DNA from: Gammaproteobacteria bacterium
GTDB taxonomy: Bacteria; Pseudomonadota; Gammaproteobacteria; Steroidobacterales; Woeseiaceae
Reading direction: 5' to 3'
DNA: 64,000 nt
Assembly: GCA_029862045.1 (NCBI GenBank)
Contig: JAOTYE010000004.1
Location: forward strand, 163,763-227,762
How positions within the stretch are numbered: the first letter of the stretch is position 1; each line of letters begins with the position of its first letter. Both the position numbers and the translations under genes were made by a program. This document shows positions 18,278-27,510 of this stretch, piece after piece. Under the pieces are notes generated by a model, which was not told the origin of the DNA, did no database searches, and saw only the letters and a program-made list of their open reading frames with translations.

Positions 18278-18715
18278 CTACCAGGGAACTGCACTGACCG
18301 GTGTCCAGCATTCTTCGCGGCGGTTGATTCGGCCACTCGCGTCTTCATTGTCGTAACTGATAGCCCCGACCGCGGCGATTCCGGGCGGTGTTTCGTTAAG
18401 CGCGTGCGTATTGATAATGCCGAATCTCGCTGCCGTGGCATCGATGACAGCACCGATGTAGATTCCACAGCGGGTGCAGATGAGAAAGTCGGCGGTCTTG
18501 AGTGCGAACCGGTAGCGACGCAACGCCGTGGGTTCCGGTGCGAAAATTTGCAGGTTTCCGCCCGGGTCGGATGTGCTGAGTGCGTCGTGCATTCGACAAA
18601 AGCGACACTGGCACGCTCGCACGGACCAGTCTTCGGGGCTGATCACGGTCGTATAACGGAACCCTACGGCTCCGCAATGGCAGCCTCCGTCGTAAGTGGA
18701 ATCACTCATCGGCAT
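18278..18715 (-). CDS. GFA family zinc protein (formaldehyde-activating enzyme-like)
   Basis: 145-residue protein with the zinc-cysteine layout of glutathione-dependent formaldehyde-activating (GFA) proteins: GGCHCGAVGFRY, then CQCRFCRMHDA, then FLICTRCGIYIGA. Most members have uncharacterised functions; glutathione or formaldehyde activity is not implied. The gene overlaps the end of the ceramidase-like gene by 14 bp and may start at 18715 or at the next ATG (18709). Neighbourhood gives no pathway hint. Confidence 0.88.
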   Translation of the reverse strand: MPMSDSTYDGGCHCGAVGFRYTTVISPEDWSVRACQCRFCRMHDALSTSDPGGNLQIFAPEPTALRRYRFALKTADFLICTRCGIYIGAVIDATAARFGIINTHALNETPPGIAAVGAISYDNEDASGRINRREECWTPVSAVPW

Positions 18716-19436
18716 CGACTTTGTGCAGCTGGCGCCGCAACGTCAACGCATAAAGCAGCGTCGCCGGAGCCATCGACGCGAACAGATGCTTGAGTGTGTG
18801 GCCGCTGACAATTTGGCCCGCATCGAAGATCGCAGCGTCAAAATATTCGAACACTTTCGCGAGCACATAAAAAAGCATCATGAACCAATAATACTTCGCC
18901 TTGCCAAGCGACGGTTCATAGATCAGCAGGATGACCGGAATCAGTAACATCGGCAGAAATTGAACGACCGCGTAGGGGCGTAGGTCACCGGCGCCCCGTG
19001 CCTCGGTATATGCCCAATAGACCACGGAAGCAACGCCAATCGCGAGCAACGGGACGAGAATACGGCGTGCGGCGCGCACTGAGACGAACTCGCCGATGAT
19101 GATCGAAAACAGACCGGCGAAGCCGATCGTCATCGGCAAACGGTCCCAGATGAGCGGCTCGTTTGCGGGTCCGAAATGATAATAGCCGGAGCCAAAGGCG
19201 GTCAGGACCATGCCCGCAAAGAACACAGCATAGGCGGTTTGTAATTCGGGCACGCATACGAATCTGCTGTGCTGCCGTATGTAAGCAAGGCCCCATGTAC
19301 CGACAATGAGGAAGGCCAAATTAGATGCCACATTCCAGAAGTTGCTGATCCCGAGCACAGTCCGGGCATCGGCGAATTCATGATAAGCAGGATCTTGCGG
19401 AACAGGCGAGGACAGCAAGAAGCTGGCCGTGACCAC
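18702..19436 (-). CDS. Ceramidase-like (CREST superfamily) membrane protein
   Basis: Multi-pass membrane protein, 244 residues from GTG 19436, with about seven helices. Motifs match alkaline ceramidase/CREST hydrolases: GSGYYHFGP (Ser and His), LIWDRLPMTIGF (Asp) and GHTLKHLFAS (HxxxH), the expected zinc ligands. It may hydrolyse an amide or ester lipid. The start is uncertain. The frame stays open to a CTG at 19508 that overlaps the TGA of the preceding gene as CTGA, and the extra residues (ending ALIFGSLAVV) complete the first helix; no ATG, GTG or TTG lies between. The called start may cut that helix. Confidence 0.75.
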   Translation of the reverse strand: MVTASFLLSSPVPQDPAYHEFADARTVLGISNFWNVASNLAFLIVGTWGLAYIRQHSRFVCVPELQTAYAVFFAGMVLTAFGSGYYHFGPANEPLIWDRLPMTIGFAGLFSIIIGEFVSVRAARRILVPLLAIGVASVVYWAYTEARGAGDLRPYAVVQFLPMLLIPVILLIYEPSLGKAKYYWFMMLFYVLAKVFEYFDAAIFDAGQIVSGHTLKHLFASMAPATLLYALTLRRQLHKVDADE

Positions 19437-19504
19437 AGCGAGCGAACCGAAAATCAGCGCGATAGCGCGAGTGGAAAGGCCGAACGGTTTGTGCGGGCCG
19501 TTAC

Positions 19505-19756
19505 TCAGATGCCCATCTTCGCAAGGACGTCAGCGAGTTCTCTGGCGATGCGCGCAGCGACAGGATGGTTTGCAGCAAATCGTGACTCGAGTTGCTTGGC
19601 GCTATCAAACGTCGGCGAATGTGCTTCTCCGGTCAGCCTTTCGATATCGTCATTTAGCTGGCTCAGAAGTTCGCGTGTTTCTTCGTCGAGTTCGCCTGCC
19701 GTATGCAATTCGCGGTTCAACTCGGTCAACAATTCACCTAATTTTTCTTTACTCAC
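19505..19756 (-). CDS. DUF4404 family small protein
   Basis: 83-residue acidic, helical cytoplasmic protein. It begins MSKEKLGELLTELNRELH and contains SQLNDDIERLTG and a short HPVAARIARELADVLAKMGI tail, the pattern of DUF4404 proteins. No enzymatic motif is seen; a coiled-coil or dimer is likely. It lies 18 bases downstream of the molybdenum hydroxylase subunit gene and its TGA may be coupled to the ceramidase-like gene, so these genes may be co-transcribed. Function unknown. Confidence 0.8.
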   Translation of the reverse strand: MSKEKLGELLTELNRELHTAGELDEETRELLSQLNDDIERLTGEAHSPTFDSAKQLESRFAANHPVAARIARELADVLAKMGI

Positions 19757-19774
19757 GATTTTTGTCCATTATTG

Positions 19775-22006
19775 TCAGGCAACATCCGTCTCCCGGCGAT
19801 CGGGCTTACTGAGGTCGTACAGGCGCACGGGAAGCTCGCGGATGCGGATACCCGTCGCGTCGTATATTGCATTGGTCAGCGCCGGGGCGATTGGTGGCGT
19901 GCCAGGTTCGCCGGCACCACCTAATGATTCGCCGCTGTTGATAATGTGCGTCTCAACGACCGGCGCCTTGTCGATGCGCAGCATAGGGTAGTCGTGGAAA
20001 TTGGACTGTGCGACGGCACCGTGGCGAATCGAGATTTCGCCGTAAAGTGCGGCAGTCATCCCGTAGGCAATACCACTTTCCATCTGTGCGGCCATGCCGT
20101 CCGGGTGGATCGCAAATCCCGCGTCTACGGCACACACGACCCGCTGCACCGTCACGTCACCGTCGACAACCTGTGCGTCGACGACTTGGGCGACGATCGT
20201 GCCGAAGGAACGGTGAATCGAAATACCGCGTCCGACATTATTCGGCAGTGCTTCACCCCAACCCGCTTTGCTTGCGGCAAGATCGAGTACCGCGCGAAAG
20301 CGCGGCTCATTCGCCAATAATTCACGTCGATACTGGTACGGATCGCGACCGGCCGCGACCGCTATTTCATCGATGAAAGATTCGGTAAAAAACGCATGCA
20401 GTGAATGATCGACACTGCGCCAAAAACCCCAGGGTACATGCGTATCGCTCTTCGTATATACAATGCGTTGATTGTCGATCGCATAGGGAATGTGTGGCGC
20501 CTCTTCGGGATCGTACTTGTTGACGTAGTGGTTATGCCACGTCAGTGCGTTACCGTCGGCATCGAGACCGGCCTGAAAGCGGCTGATGCTCGCTTGTCGA
20601 TAGTGGTCGTGTCGCGTGTCCTCTTCCCGCGACCAGACAAGCTTGACGGGATAGTGGACCTCAGCGGCGACACGGGCAGCCTGTACGGCGATATCCGAGA
20701 ACGCGCGTCTGCCGAAACCTCCGCCCAGGTACTGGTTGTGTACGGTGACCTTGTCTGCGTCGATACCAATCGCGTCGCCCGCATCCTTCGCAAATCCAAA
20801 CGGATTCTGTGTTCCCAACCAGAGCTCGCATTCACCATCGTGTACCCAGGCCGTGCAGTTCATTGGCTCCATTGTGGCGTGCGCGAGGAACGGTACGCGG
20901 TACTCAGCATTGATGACCTGATTGGCCCCTGCAAGTGCCGCAGCCGTGTCGCCGGTCGCGACATCGGTATCCTCGTCACCCGCACCGGCGGACGCGTCAA
21001 GATCGCGCGAGAACTGCTTGAAAATATTCCCCTGTTCCCAGTCGCTGTTACCGGCATCGTCAAACTCGACCTGCAGACGATCCAAAGCCTGCTTCGCTTG
21101 CCAGTATCCGTCAGCGACAACCGCCACGGCGTCATCGAGGTCGATAACTTTGCGCACGCCCGGCATATCCTGAATCGATTCGGCATCGTAAGACCTTACC
21201 GTGCCACCAAATACCGGTGCGCCTTTGACCGCCGCATATTTCATCCCCGGCAAGTTAGCATCGATGCCGAACTTCGCACTGCCATCGACTTTGGCGGGTA
21301 TGTCGCGCCGTTGTGGTGACGTGCCCATGATGCGGAACTGGTCGCTACCCTTTAGAACGGGTTTGCTTGGCAAGCGCATCTTCGCCGCGCTTGTTGCGAA
21401 GCTCGCGTATGACGCGGATCGCTCGCTCGCCGTGTGCAAGATCATGCTGTCTTGTGCGGTGAGCTCATCGACCGGCACTTGCCACTCGTCCGCCGCTGCC
21501 TCCAGCAGTACGGCGCGTGTCGCGGCTCCGGTCACACGCATCGCAATTTGTCCGGTCGTTTTCACCGACGTGCTACCGCCGGTTATCTGCAGGCCCATCG
21601 CCTGTGTCGCGCGGAATAAGAAGCCGTCGACCGAATCGATTAGCCAAGCCGGAAAATCAATGTCACCGGCGGCGTAACCTCTTGCCAGCGCGTAGTTCGC
21701 ATATTCCTTGTCGCTTGGAGCCTCGAGGATGCTGACTTTCGACCAGTCTGCATCGAGCTCATCGGCCAACATCATTGCCAGCGTGGTATGTACGCCCTGA
21801 CCCATCTCTGCGTGCGGCACGATTGCGGTCACGGTATTGTCGGGTGAAATCTTGAGCCAGATATCGAAGATCGCGTCGTTCGGGCCGGCGATCAACTCGC
21901 GGACCTTGCCTGCTCGATCACCGCGACGGATCGCCACGCCGAAAACGACCACGCCGCCTGCAGCTACGCCGCTCGTGATGAATGCGCGGCGAGACCATTT
22001 ACCCAT
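19775..22006 (-). CDS. Molybdopterin-binding subunit, xanthine dehydrogenase/IorB-type aldehyde oxidase
   Basis: 743-residue molybdenum hydroxylase large subunit with a Tat signal ([21 protein letters not shown]), so exported in folded form. Typical segments are [65 protein letters not shown] and [19 protein letters not shown], where the late Glu is the catalytic base region. This arrangement (large subunit plus a separate 2Fe-2S subunit, no FAD subunit) is like isoquinoline 1-oxidoreductase IorAB and periplasmic aldehyde dehydrogenases. A cytochrome c partner would be expected but none is adjacent. Start ATG 22006 overlaps the iron-sulfur gene by 8 bp. Confidence 0.92.
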   Translation of the reverse strand: MGKWSRRAFITSGVAAGGVVVFGVAIRRGDRAGKVRELIAGPNDAIFDIWLKISPDNTVTAIVPHAEMGQGVHTTLAMMLADELDADWSKVSILEAPSDKEYANYALARGYAAGDIDFPAWLIDSVDGFLFRATQAMGLQITGGSTSVKTTGQIAMRVTGAATRAVLLEAAADEWQVPVDELTAQDSMILHTASERSASYASFATSAAKMRLPSKPVLKGSDQFRIMGTSPQRRDIPAKVDGSAKFGIDANLPGMKYAAVKGAPVFGGTVRSYDAESIQDMPGVRKVIDLDDAVAVVADGYWQAKQALDRLQVEFDDAGNSDWEQGNIFKQFSRDLDASAGAGDEDTDVATGDTAAALAGANQVINAEYRVPFLAHATMEPMNCTAWVHDGECELWLGTQNPFGFAKDAGDAIGIDADKVTVHNQYLGGGFGRRAFSDIAVQAARVAAEVHYPVKLVWSREEDTRHDHYRQASISRFQAGLDADGNALTWHNHYVNKYDPEEAPHIPYAIDNQRIVYTKSDTHVPWGFWRSVDHSLHAFFTESFIDEIAVAAGRDPYQYRRELLANEPRFRAVLDLAASKAGWGEALPNNVGRGISIHRSFGTIVAQVVDAQVVDGDVTVQRVVCAVDAGFAIHPDGMAAQMESGIAYGMTAALYGEISIRHGAVAQSNFHDYPMLRIDKAPVVETHIINSGESLGGAGEPGTPPIAPALTNAIYDATGIRIRELPVRLYDLSKPDRRETDVA

Positions 22007-22487
22007 CGGACACAGGCTCCTTGTCCAGGGCGTTAATCGCGACGGCGGCGCGTTTGATGCCTTTGCGGATGCGTGGGTAGGTGCCACAGCGGCAGATATT
22101 GCCGGCCATCACACGATCGATTTCCGCATCACTCGGCGACGGGTATTCCTCCAGCAGGGCGGCCGCCGACATGATTTGGCCGGACTGGCAATAGCCACAC
22201 TGCGGAACCTGCTCGTCGATCCATGCTTGCTGCAGCGGATGCAATCCGCGCTGCTTGCTGACGCCCTCTATCGTCGTAATCTGTTGACCGACAGCCACCT
22301 GCGCCGGTGTCACGCAGGAGCGAATTGCCGCGCCGTTCAGATGCACCGTGCAGGCACCACATTGAGCAATTCCGCAGCCAAATTTGGTGCCGGTGAGCCC
22401 GACATAATCACGAATTACCCAAAGCAGCGGCGTCGCCGGATCGACGTCGATGGCGTGGGTTTCGCCATTGATGTTCAGGGAGATCAT
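21999..22487 (-). CDS. 2Fe-2S subunit of molybdenum hydroxylase (IorA-type)
   Basis: 162-residue electron-transfer subunit with two 2Fe-2S clusters. The plant-ferredoxin-type site is [19 protein letters not shown] plus a further Cys in IRSC. The second, helical domain has [13 protein letters not shown] and [11 protein letters not shown]. It passes electrons from the molybdenum centre to an external acceptor. It starts at ATG 22487 (MISLNINGE); a further upstream ATG at 22508 is possible. It lacks its own signal peptide, so it is probably carried out by the Tat signal of the large subunit as a folded complex. Confidence 0.93.
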   Translation of the reverse strand: MISLNINGETHAIDVDPATPLLWVIRDYVGLTGTKFGCGIAQCGACTVHLNGAAIRSCVTPAQVAVGQQITTIEGVSKQRGLHPLQQAWIDEQVPQCGYCQSGQIMSAAALLEEYPSPSDAEIDRVMAGNICRCGTYPRIRKGIKRAAVAINALDKEPVSDG

Positions 22488-22599
22488 TATGTCTTCACCG
22501 TACTCCATGGTGATTAGGTCAGCAAGCACCGGATAATGTGACTCGAGACTGGCGAATGGCGTAGACTGCCAGTCATCGCCAACCGGCTTGGGAGTAACG

Positions 22600-22971
22600 A
22601 TGCCTGACAGCCGTTACTATGACACTGTCGCTTTCGACGTCCGTGATAACGCAACAATGTTGTTTTTTGCGCACACGACAACCGGGGGTGACATCGATGA
22701 CTATTTATTACTCATGCGGACCGTCGAAGACGATTTCGATTCGTCGACGTACATAGAAATCAATGAACAGCAATTCGGCGGACACAACCTCATCCGCGAA
22801 GCAGAACTATTGGGCAACATGCTGACTCTTCACCTGCACGAACCCGCCACAGAGCTCGGCGGAATATCGGAGATTGTATTGACCTTTGCCGATACCCCGG
22901 AAAATGGGGCGAGTATGGAGGCTGGAGCATTTCGCGTCCTTGGTGACACGCTGTCAGGCGGTAACGCGTAG
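22600..22971 (+). CDS. Uncharacterised small protein
   Basis: 123-residue protein that I cannot assign to a family. It begins [19 protein letters not shown], with no signal peptide, and has a moderately acidic, mixed alpha/beta look with strands such as [11 protein letters not shown] and [22 protein letters not shown]. Start: ATG 22600 with GGGAG five bases upstream, preferred to a TTG at 22588. It is separated from the GIY-YIG gene by only nine bases, so the two are probably co-expressed. The coding signal is convincing but the role is open. Confidence 0.7.
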   Translation: MPDSRYYDTVAFDVRDNATMLFFAHTTTGGDIDDYLLLMRTVEDDFDSSTYIEINEQQFGGHNLIREAELLGNMLTLHLHEPATELGGISEIVLTFADTPENGASMEAGAFRVLGDTLSGGNA

Positions 22972-22980
22972 CGTATTTAC

Positions 22981-23307
22981 GTGGGTACAGGCAATTACAG
23001 CCTTTATATCGTTCGCTGCGCCGATGGCAGTTTGTATACGGGCATTGCGACTGACGTCGGAAGACGAATCCGGGAACATGAAGACGGCTCGCGCGGAGCA
23101 AAGTACTTGCGCGGCAAAGGGCCGCTATGTCTCGAATTTGAACAATGTCTGGGCGATCGCAGCGTTGCATCGCGAGTCGAGTTTCGCATCAAGCAACTCG
23201 ACCGGGAACGCAAAGAAGAACTGATTGCCGGCCTGTATTCGCTGGCTGACCTGCTGCCGGACTTCGGCGGCGACGATGTTCAGGCCTCGGGGGAGGCCTG
23301 CGGATAG
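22981..23307 (+). CDS. GIY-YIG nuclease family protein (YhbQ/UPF0213-like)
   Basis: 108-residue single-domain GIY-YIG protein. The signature is YSLYIVRCADGSLYTGIATDVGRRIREHE, with Tyr and Arg in the expected places and VEFRIKQLDRERKEELI at the end. Stand-alone members are single-strand endonucleases of uncertain biological role. It starts at GTG 22981. Its last 28 bases overlap the convergent MBL-fold gene. Close spacing with the upstream unknown gene suggests an operon. Confidence 0.88.
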   Translation: MGTGNYSLYIVRCADGSLYTGIATDVGRRIREHEDGSRGAKYLRGKGPLCLEFEQCLGDRSVASRVEFRIKQLDRERKEELIAGLYSLADLLPDFGGDDVQASGEACG

Positions 23308-24326
23308 ATCACGATTGGCCTGCCGAACTCGGGAAGATGCAGTCGGGTATCCGAGTCCCAGGTCTCACGGAATTCCTCGAGCCAGATGGCCGTATCGATG
23401 AAGTTATCGAGTGCGCGGGGATATAGCAAAATCTCGCCGAACGGTTGCGAGAAGTCGTCGAAGTGAATTGGGAAGACATGTGCGGCACCCGTGGTGGTGA
23501 CCAACTCCTGCCAGTACAGTTCTGCGTAATCGTGACCCAGTCCTTCGAGTAACCCAACGCTGAGCATCACAATATCCGCTTTGACCCCGTTCAGAGCACC
23601 CTCCAGATAGCCCGCACTGCCCTGTACGATCGTTGTGCCGTGAGGGTGGGCGACGACGATCGAGAAACTTTTTCCCTCACGCCAGGCAGAAACCGGCGCC
23701 GGTGTTGCGAGCGGCTCGTCGATTGTGCCTGCAAACGGTATTGATCCCCCCCAGGCAATTGGTGCGTGGCTCGAATCGATCATTGTTACCGTAAAGCGGC
23801 CAAACGAATACTCATCACCGGCAGCTGCAACGATGATCTGGTCTTCAGGAACACCGGCACCGCGCGCAATTTGTGCAGTGGATTCAGAGCCGAGTATTGA
23901 TGCGCTGCTCCGATTGGCAATCGCGCCGATGTCCATCGCATGGTCAAAGTGGGAATGCACCGGTACCAGTGCCGCCAGGCGCCGCATGCGATATTCGTCG
24001 AGTACGTAATTAATCGTGGCAGCGTCGCTTTGCACGGGCCTGCCCAAGACTATGTCGGCGAGTGATGGTCGTGAGAAAAAACCATCAATCAGAATCTGTG
24101 TTTCGCCGTCGTCGAATAGCAGCGTCGTAACGCCCAGCCATGTCACCGTAACCGCATCGAGCGTCGGTGCTATGGTCGGATACGGTGCCCAGTCGATGAC
24201 GTCGAGTGACGCCCGGTCGCGCCACAACCAGACCGCCGCGACCGCGCCGACTACGACGACTGATGCGACCGCAATAACTGTCCGTTTGGCCCAACTCCTG
24301 ACTTCGTCTGCCGTGATGATAGGCAT
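23280..24326 (-). CDS. Metallo-beta-lactamase fold hydrolase, membrane-anchored
   Basis: 348-residue protein with an N-terminal transmembrane anchor (TVIAVASVVVVGAVAAVWLW) and an MBL domain in the periplasm. The metal site is VPVHSHFDHAMDIG (HxHxDH), followed by later His (DSSHAPIAW) and FPIHFDDF. The last resembles the IHFDD of N-acyl-phosphatidylethanolamine phospholipase D-type MBL proteins. Start ATG 24326 shares one base with the DUF819 stop (TAATG), so they are translationally linked. Function not established. Confidence 0.85.
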   Translation of the reverse strand: MPIITADEVRSWAKRTVIAVASVVVVGAVAAVWLWRDRASLDVIDWAPYPTIAPTLDAVTVTWLGVTTLLFDDGETQILIDGFFSRPSLADIVLGRPVQSDAATINYVLDEYRMRRLAALVPVHSHFDHAMDIGAIANRSSASILGSESTAQIARGAGVPEDQIIVAAAGDEYSFGRFTVTMIDSSHAPIAWGGSIPFAGTIDEPLATPAPVSAWREGKSFSIVVAHPHGTTIVQGSAGYLEGALNGVKADIVMLSVGLLEGLGHDYAELYWQELVTTTGAAHVFPIHFDDFSQPFGEILLYPRALDNFIDTAIWLEEFRETWDSDTRLHLPEFGRPIVIYPQASPEA

Positions 24327-25528
24327 TACTGTCCGGCGGCCATCCTTGCGAGATGTCCGGTCAAGGGCGCGAGGTAGTTGCCCAACGCGTATCCGAGTAA
24401 CGCCATCAGGATCGAGGCCGGCACGAGATTAGGCCGATGATGGGCAGCGACGATCGGTGCCGATGCCGCCGCGCCGATATTCGCTGCGGAGGCAATCGCT
24501 ACGCTGTGAATGTCGACCCGGAACAACCATGCTCCGGCGAGACAAAACAGCCCGTGAATGATGATCCAGACGAAAGCACCTGCGACGAACATTGGTGCTT
24601 CAGCCAGTCCCGCTACCGATGCGCGCGCGCCCATGCCGGCCACGAAGATATAGATCAGAGCCGTACCCATCGCCGTCGAGTTGGGCAATGTCGATACCCG
24701 GGTTGTGGACAGCAGCAGGGCCGCCGTCGTGACCAGCAGGATGCGTGTCGTCGTGACGCCGAAAACGGTGCCAAGACCGGGGCTGACTGATGCAAGCCAC
24801 GCTGCTATATGAGGTGCCGCTGCGGTCCCGACCCAGGTCACGCCGATCACAACAGCGATGAGAAACAGGTACTGCGGCATCGTTGGAGCATGATCGTCTT
24901 CGACATGTACTTCGGCCGCGGCGTCCATCGATTCAAGCCGTTCGGCGGGAACGCGGGCCCACTTGTTGAAGCGATCTGCAAAGTCGCGTGACATAAGGAG
25001 TAACGGCAGCCAGAAAACATAAATCACGTTATCGGCGATCACAGCGAGTCCGAATTGCTCCTCAGAGGTGCCAAGCATTTCTGCCGTTGCCGCCATATTC
25101 GCGGTGCCGCCGATCCAACTCCCCGCAAGCGCGCCATAGCCCTTCCAGGCATCGTCGGAGAGCCAGGAGTGCACGAGCAGGTAAGCGACAACAGCGCCCA
25201 CCATGACACCGGCTGTGCCCATCAACATAACGAGCACGCCCTTGCCCATTACCTTTACAACGGCAGGGACGTTGACCTTAATCAGCATCAGCACGATAAA
25301 GGCGGGCAACAGGTATGCACTTAGTCCGGAATATATGGGCGATGAACTCGGAATTACGCCGAAATTGTTAAGAAAAACGGGAGTCGCATAGATGAACAGA
25401 AGCGGCGGAATGTACTGAAACAGCTTCGCACGGGTTGTCTGTTCGAGCATAAAGAAGAATGCTGCGACGAATGATAGTACGGCGAGCACACCGATCGGTG
25501 ACGATATCAGGGCCTCGGGATTTTCCAT
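24326..25528 (-). CDS. DUF819 family multi-pass membrane protein
   Basis: 400-residue integral membrane protein with about ten helices, of the DUF819 (YjcL) family. Recognisable segments are ALAGSWIGGTANMAATAEMLGT in the middle and LATLTGH-like text replaced here by SILMALLGYALGNYLAPLTGH near the end. It resembles a sodium-solute or glutamate-type carrier with GGTAN as a likely substrate site. Substrate is unknown. It is coupled to the MBL protein by a 1-bp stop/start overlap. A 72-bp leader separates it from the upstream NERD gene on the same strand. Confidence 0.9.
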   Translation of the reverse strand: MENPEALISSPIGVLAVLSFVAAFFFMLEQTTRAKLFQYIPPLLFIYATPVFLNNFGVIPSSSPIYSGLSAYLLPAFIVLMLIKVNVPAVVKVMGKGVLVMLMGTAGVMVGAVVAYLLVHSWLSDDAWKGYGALAGSWIGGTANMAATAEMLGTSEEQFGLAVIADNVIYVFWLPLLLMSRDFADRFNKWARVPAERLESMDAAAEVHVEDDHAPTMPQYLFLIAVVIGVTWVGTAAAPHIAAWLASVSPGLGTVFGVTTTRILLVTTAALLLSTTRVSTLPNSTAMGTALIYIFVAGMGARASVAGLAEAPMFVAGAFVWIIIHGLFCLAGAWLFRVDIHSVAIASAANIGAAASAPIVAAHHRPNLVPASILMALLGYALGNYLAPLTGHLARMAAGQ

Positions 25529-25600
25529 GCGCAGCTGACTCTTGGGCTCAGGATGCCGCGAGTATAATGCAATGCTCAGCGAACGGCGCGCTGCGATGCG

Positions 25601-26302
25601 TCAGGCTATCTGTGCCTGCAGGTCTTTGCGTGTTGCCTCGTCGGTCAGTGCTGCCGACCTGACGGTTAACCACGCTGCATCCCAATCTTTTACCTTGCTG
25701 GGACCGAAGACGAATTTCGCGATGAAGTTGTCAAGATCTGCGACACGAAGGACGTTTTTCGGCGGCGGTGTGGGAAATTCGACGCTACCGGTGAAAACAA
25801 CGACGTTGGCAACCGGTACGTCGGGCACTACATTTTGCAGCGCGCGTCTGCGGCCTTCGTTCTGAATGAGTGGATTCAGAAACCGGCGGCGCAGCGTGCC
25901 GTCCACGTTGGACCACTGCGGCTCGTCCGCATCCCCAAATACGATGCCGTTGTAGTGCTTGGTCTGTATGCAGAGAATTCCGCCGGCAGTCAGTATCGCG
26001 TGATCGATTTTGGTCAGACCGCCGTAGGCGCCCGGCAAGATGAAGTCATGCAATACGTCACGGCTGCGCGCCTCGAGGGCGCGGCGAATTCGCAGGGCAC
26101 CAATGCGGGCCGTGACGATGCGCATCACATGCCTGGCCGTTGAGCGAAATACCAGCGTCAAAAGCAGCGCACCGGCGATCGTGAAAATGAAAGCGGCGGG
26201 TCCGACATTTGTAATGCCTGTTGCCATCCTGGGCTCCGCGGCCAGCGCCGGAAGAGCGATGAGCGGCAGGCTGGTTGCAACAAGTCGGATGAGCACGATC
26301 AT
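25601..26302 (-). CDS. NERD domain protein, membrane-anchored
   Basis: 233-residue protein with an N-terminal signal or anchor (LIRLVATSLPLIALPALA) and a second hydrophobic stretch (AAFIFTIAGALLLTLVF). A nuclease-related (NERD) domain follows, at about residues 85-190: GGLTKIDHAILTAGGILCIQTKHYNG, then NPLIQNEGRRRAL and VANVVVFTGSVEF. The domain belongs to the PD-(D/E)XK fold; the D, Q and K residues of the motif are present. A role in DNA or nucleotide metabolism is only inferred from the fold. Confidence 0.85.
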   Translation of the reverse strand: MIVLIRLVATSLPLIALPALAAEPRMATGITNVGPAAFIFTIAGALLLTLVFRSTARHVMRIVTARIGALRIRRALEARSRDVLHDFILPGAYGGLTKIDHAILTAGGILCIQTKHYNGIVFGDADEPQWSNVDGTLRRRFLNPLIQNEGRRRALQNVVPDVPVANVVVFTGSVEFPTPPPKNVLRVADLDNFIAKFVFGPSKVKDWDAAWLTVRSAALTDEATRKDLQAQIA

Positions 26303-26363
26303 GTTCCTAGGGTAAGACTTTTGGCGGTGGATTTATCGTATCAGGTCACGTTTTTCGAAGCGC

Positions 26364-27158
26364 CTAAGCCGGGTAAGCCAGAAAATAGCCATCAAGCTGT
26401 GCGACGCGAATGCCAGTCTCATATACGGAGCTTAGAAACTCGCTGGTCAGCACCGATTCCTTGTCTCCATCGCCGACCACGATGCCGTCCTTCAATACGA
26501 CGACACGCTCGACTTCGGCGGGGATTTCATTGAGGTGGTGTGTGACAAGCACAATATTGTGGCCGCTGTCGGATAAATCGCGGATGCGACTCAGGTAATC
26601 GAAACTGGCGGCAAAATCGAGCCCGGCAGTGGGTTCATCGAGTATCAGGGTCTGCGGTTCATGTACGAGAGCTCGGCCGAGCAGGCAGCGCCGCTGCTGG
26701 CCGGTGGACATGGACTTTAGCGGGGTGCCGCGAAGTGAATCAATACCGAGCAGGCGCAAGGTGTCTCGCGCTTTGGCGAGTTGCGCCTTACTGACGCGTT
26801 CGGCAAGCATGCCATGCACTCCGATACTTGAATGAAAACCTGAAACGACGACCTCGAGCGCTGTTGTAGTCGGTATGTAGCGGCTGTGCAGATCGTGCGA
26901 AACAATGCCGATTTGCTTGCGCAAATCCCAGACATTCCAGTGCTCGCGCCCGAGGATCCTGACCCAGGACCCGTCCGCCGCAACCGGGTAGAGCTCGCGA
27001 TTAATCGTCTTGAGCAGCGTCGTCTTGCCAGAGCCGTTCGGGCCAAGGATGGCAACTCGCTCATGCTGCGCGATGGACAGGGTCAGATTATTGAAGACAC
27101 GCGTCGTGCCACGCCAGATCGTGGCATTGCATATATCAATGAGCGGCGGCTCGGTCAT
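26364..27158 (-). CDS. ABC transporter ATP-binding protein
   Basis: 264-residue ABC ATPase. Walker A is LGPNGSGKTT, the signature is SMSTGQQRRCLLGRAL, Walker B is LILDEPTAGLD, and the switch His is in LVTHHLNEIP. The unusual insertions before the signature and the absence of a permease gene nearby recall molybdate-type (ModF/YlmA) stand-alone ATPases. Start: ATG 27158 (MTEPPLIDI), preferred to 27182. The minus-strand neighbour downstream is the NERD gene, 61 bp away. Partner and substrate are unknown. Confidence 0.93.
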   Translation of the reverse strand: MTEPPLIDICNATIWRGTTRVFNNLTLSIAQHERVAILGPNGSGKTTLLKTINRELYPVAADGSWVRILGREHWNVWDLRKQIGIVSHDLHSRYIPTTTALEVVVSGFHSSIGVHGMLAERVSKAQLAKARDTLRLLGIDSLRGTPLKSMSTGQQRRCLLGRALVHEPQTLILDEPTAGLDFAASFDYLSRIRDLSDSGHNIVLVTHHLNEIPAEVERVVVLKDGIVVGDGDKESVLTSEFLSSVYETGIRVAQLDGYFLAYPA

Positions 27159-27348
27159 CGTGCTGTAGATAGTACTGAACATGAGAGCCTGACGTCAGGC
27201 GAGTTTGTGTTGCCAGTTGCCGCGCCTGAATATGATGACGCTCAGGACCGTCAGCAGCGATTCGAACACAAAGTCAGTGATTCAACGCCGGATCGATTTT
27301 CGCCGGATGCTAGAATTCACGAGATCGAGGTCGCAGCGGTGGAACATC

Positions 27349-27510
27349 ATGCCCGAAGGACTCTGGCCAGTCATTGCCATGATCGTAGTCGTTATCATCT
27401 ATACGATCGCAAAAGTCATTCAGCACATGCGCAGGAGCGAACAACAATGGCAACAGGTTGACAAGAGCAAGCTGCGTAAATGGGAAGATGACGACTGGCC
27501 TGAAGACTAG
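27349..27510 (+). CDS. Small single-helix membrane protein (53 residues)
   Basis: Short protein with one transmembrane helix (WPVIAMIVVVIIYTIAKVI) after the short N-terminus MPEGL, and a charged cytoplasmic tail (RRSEQQWQQVDKSKLRKWEDDDWPED). The ATG at 27349 follows GGTGGAAC, seven bases upstream. Its stop shares the palindrome CTAG with the stop of the convergent antiporter gene. The coding signal (a hydrophobic block followed by a charged tail, proper start) is good. Function unknown. Confidence 0.72.
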   Translation: MPEGLWPVIAMIVVVIIYTIAKVIQHMRRSEQQWQQVDKSKLRKWEDDDWPED

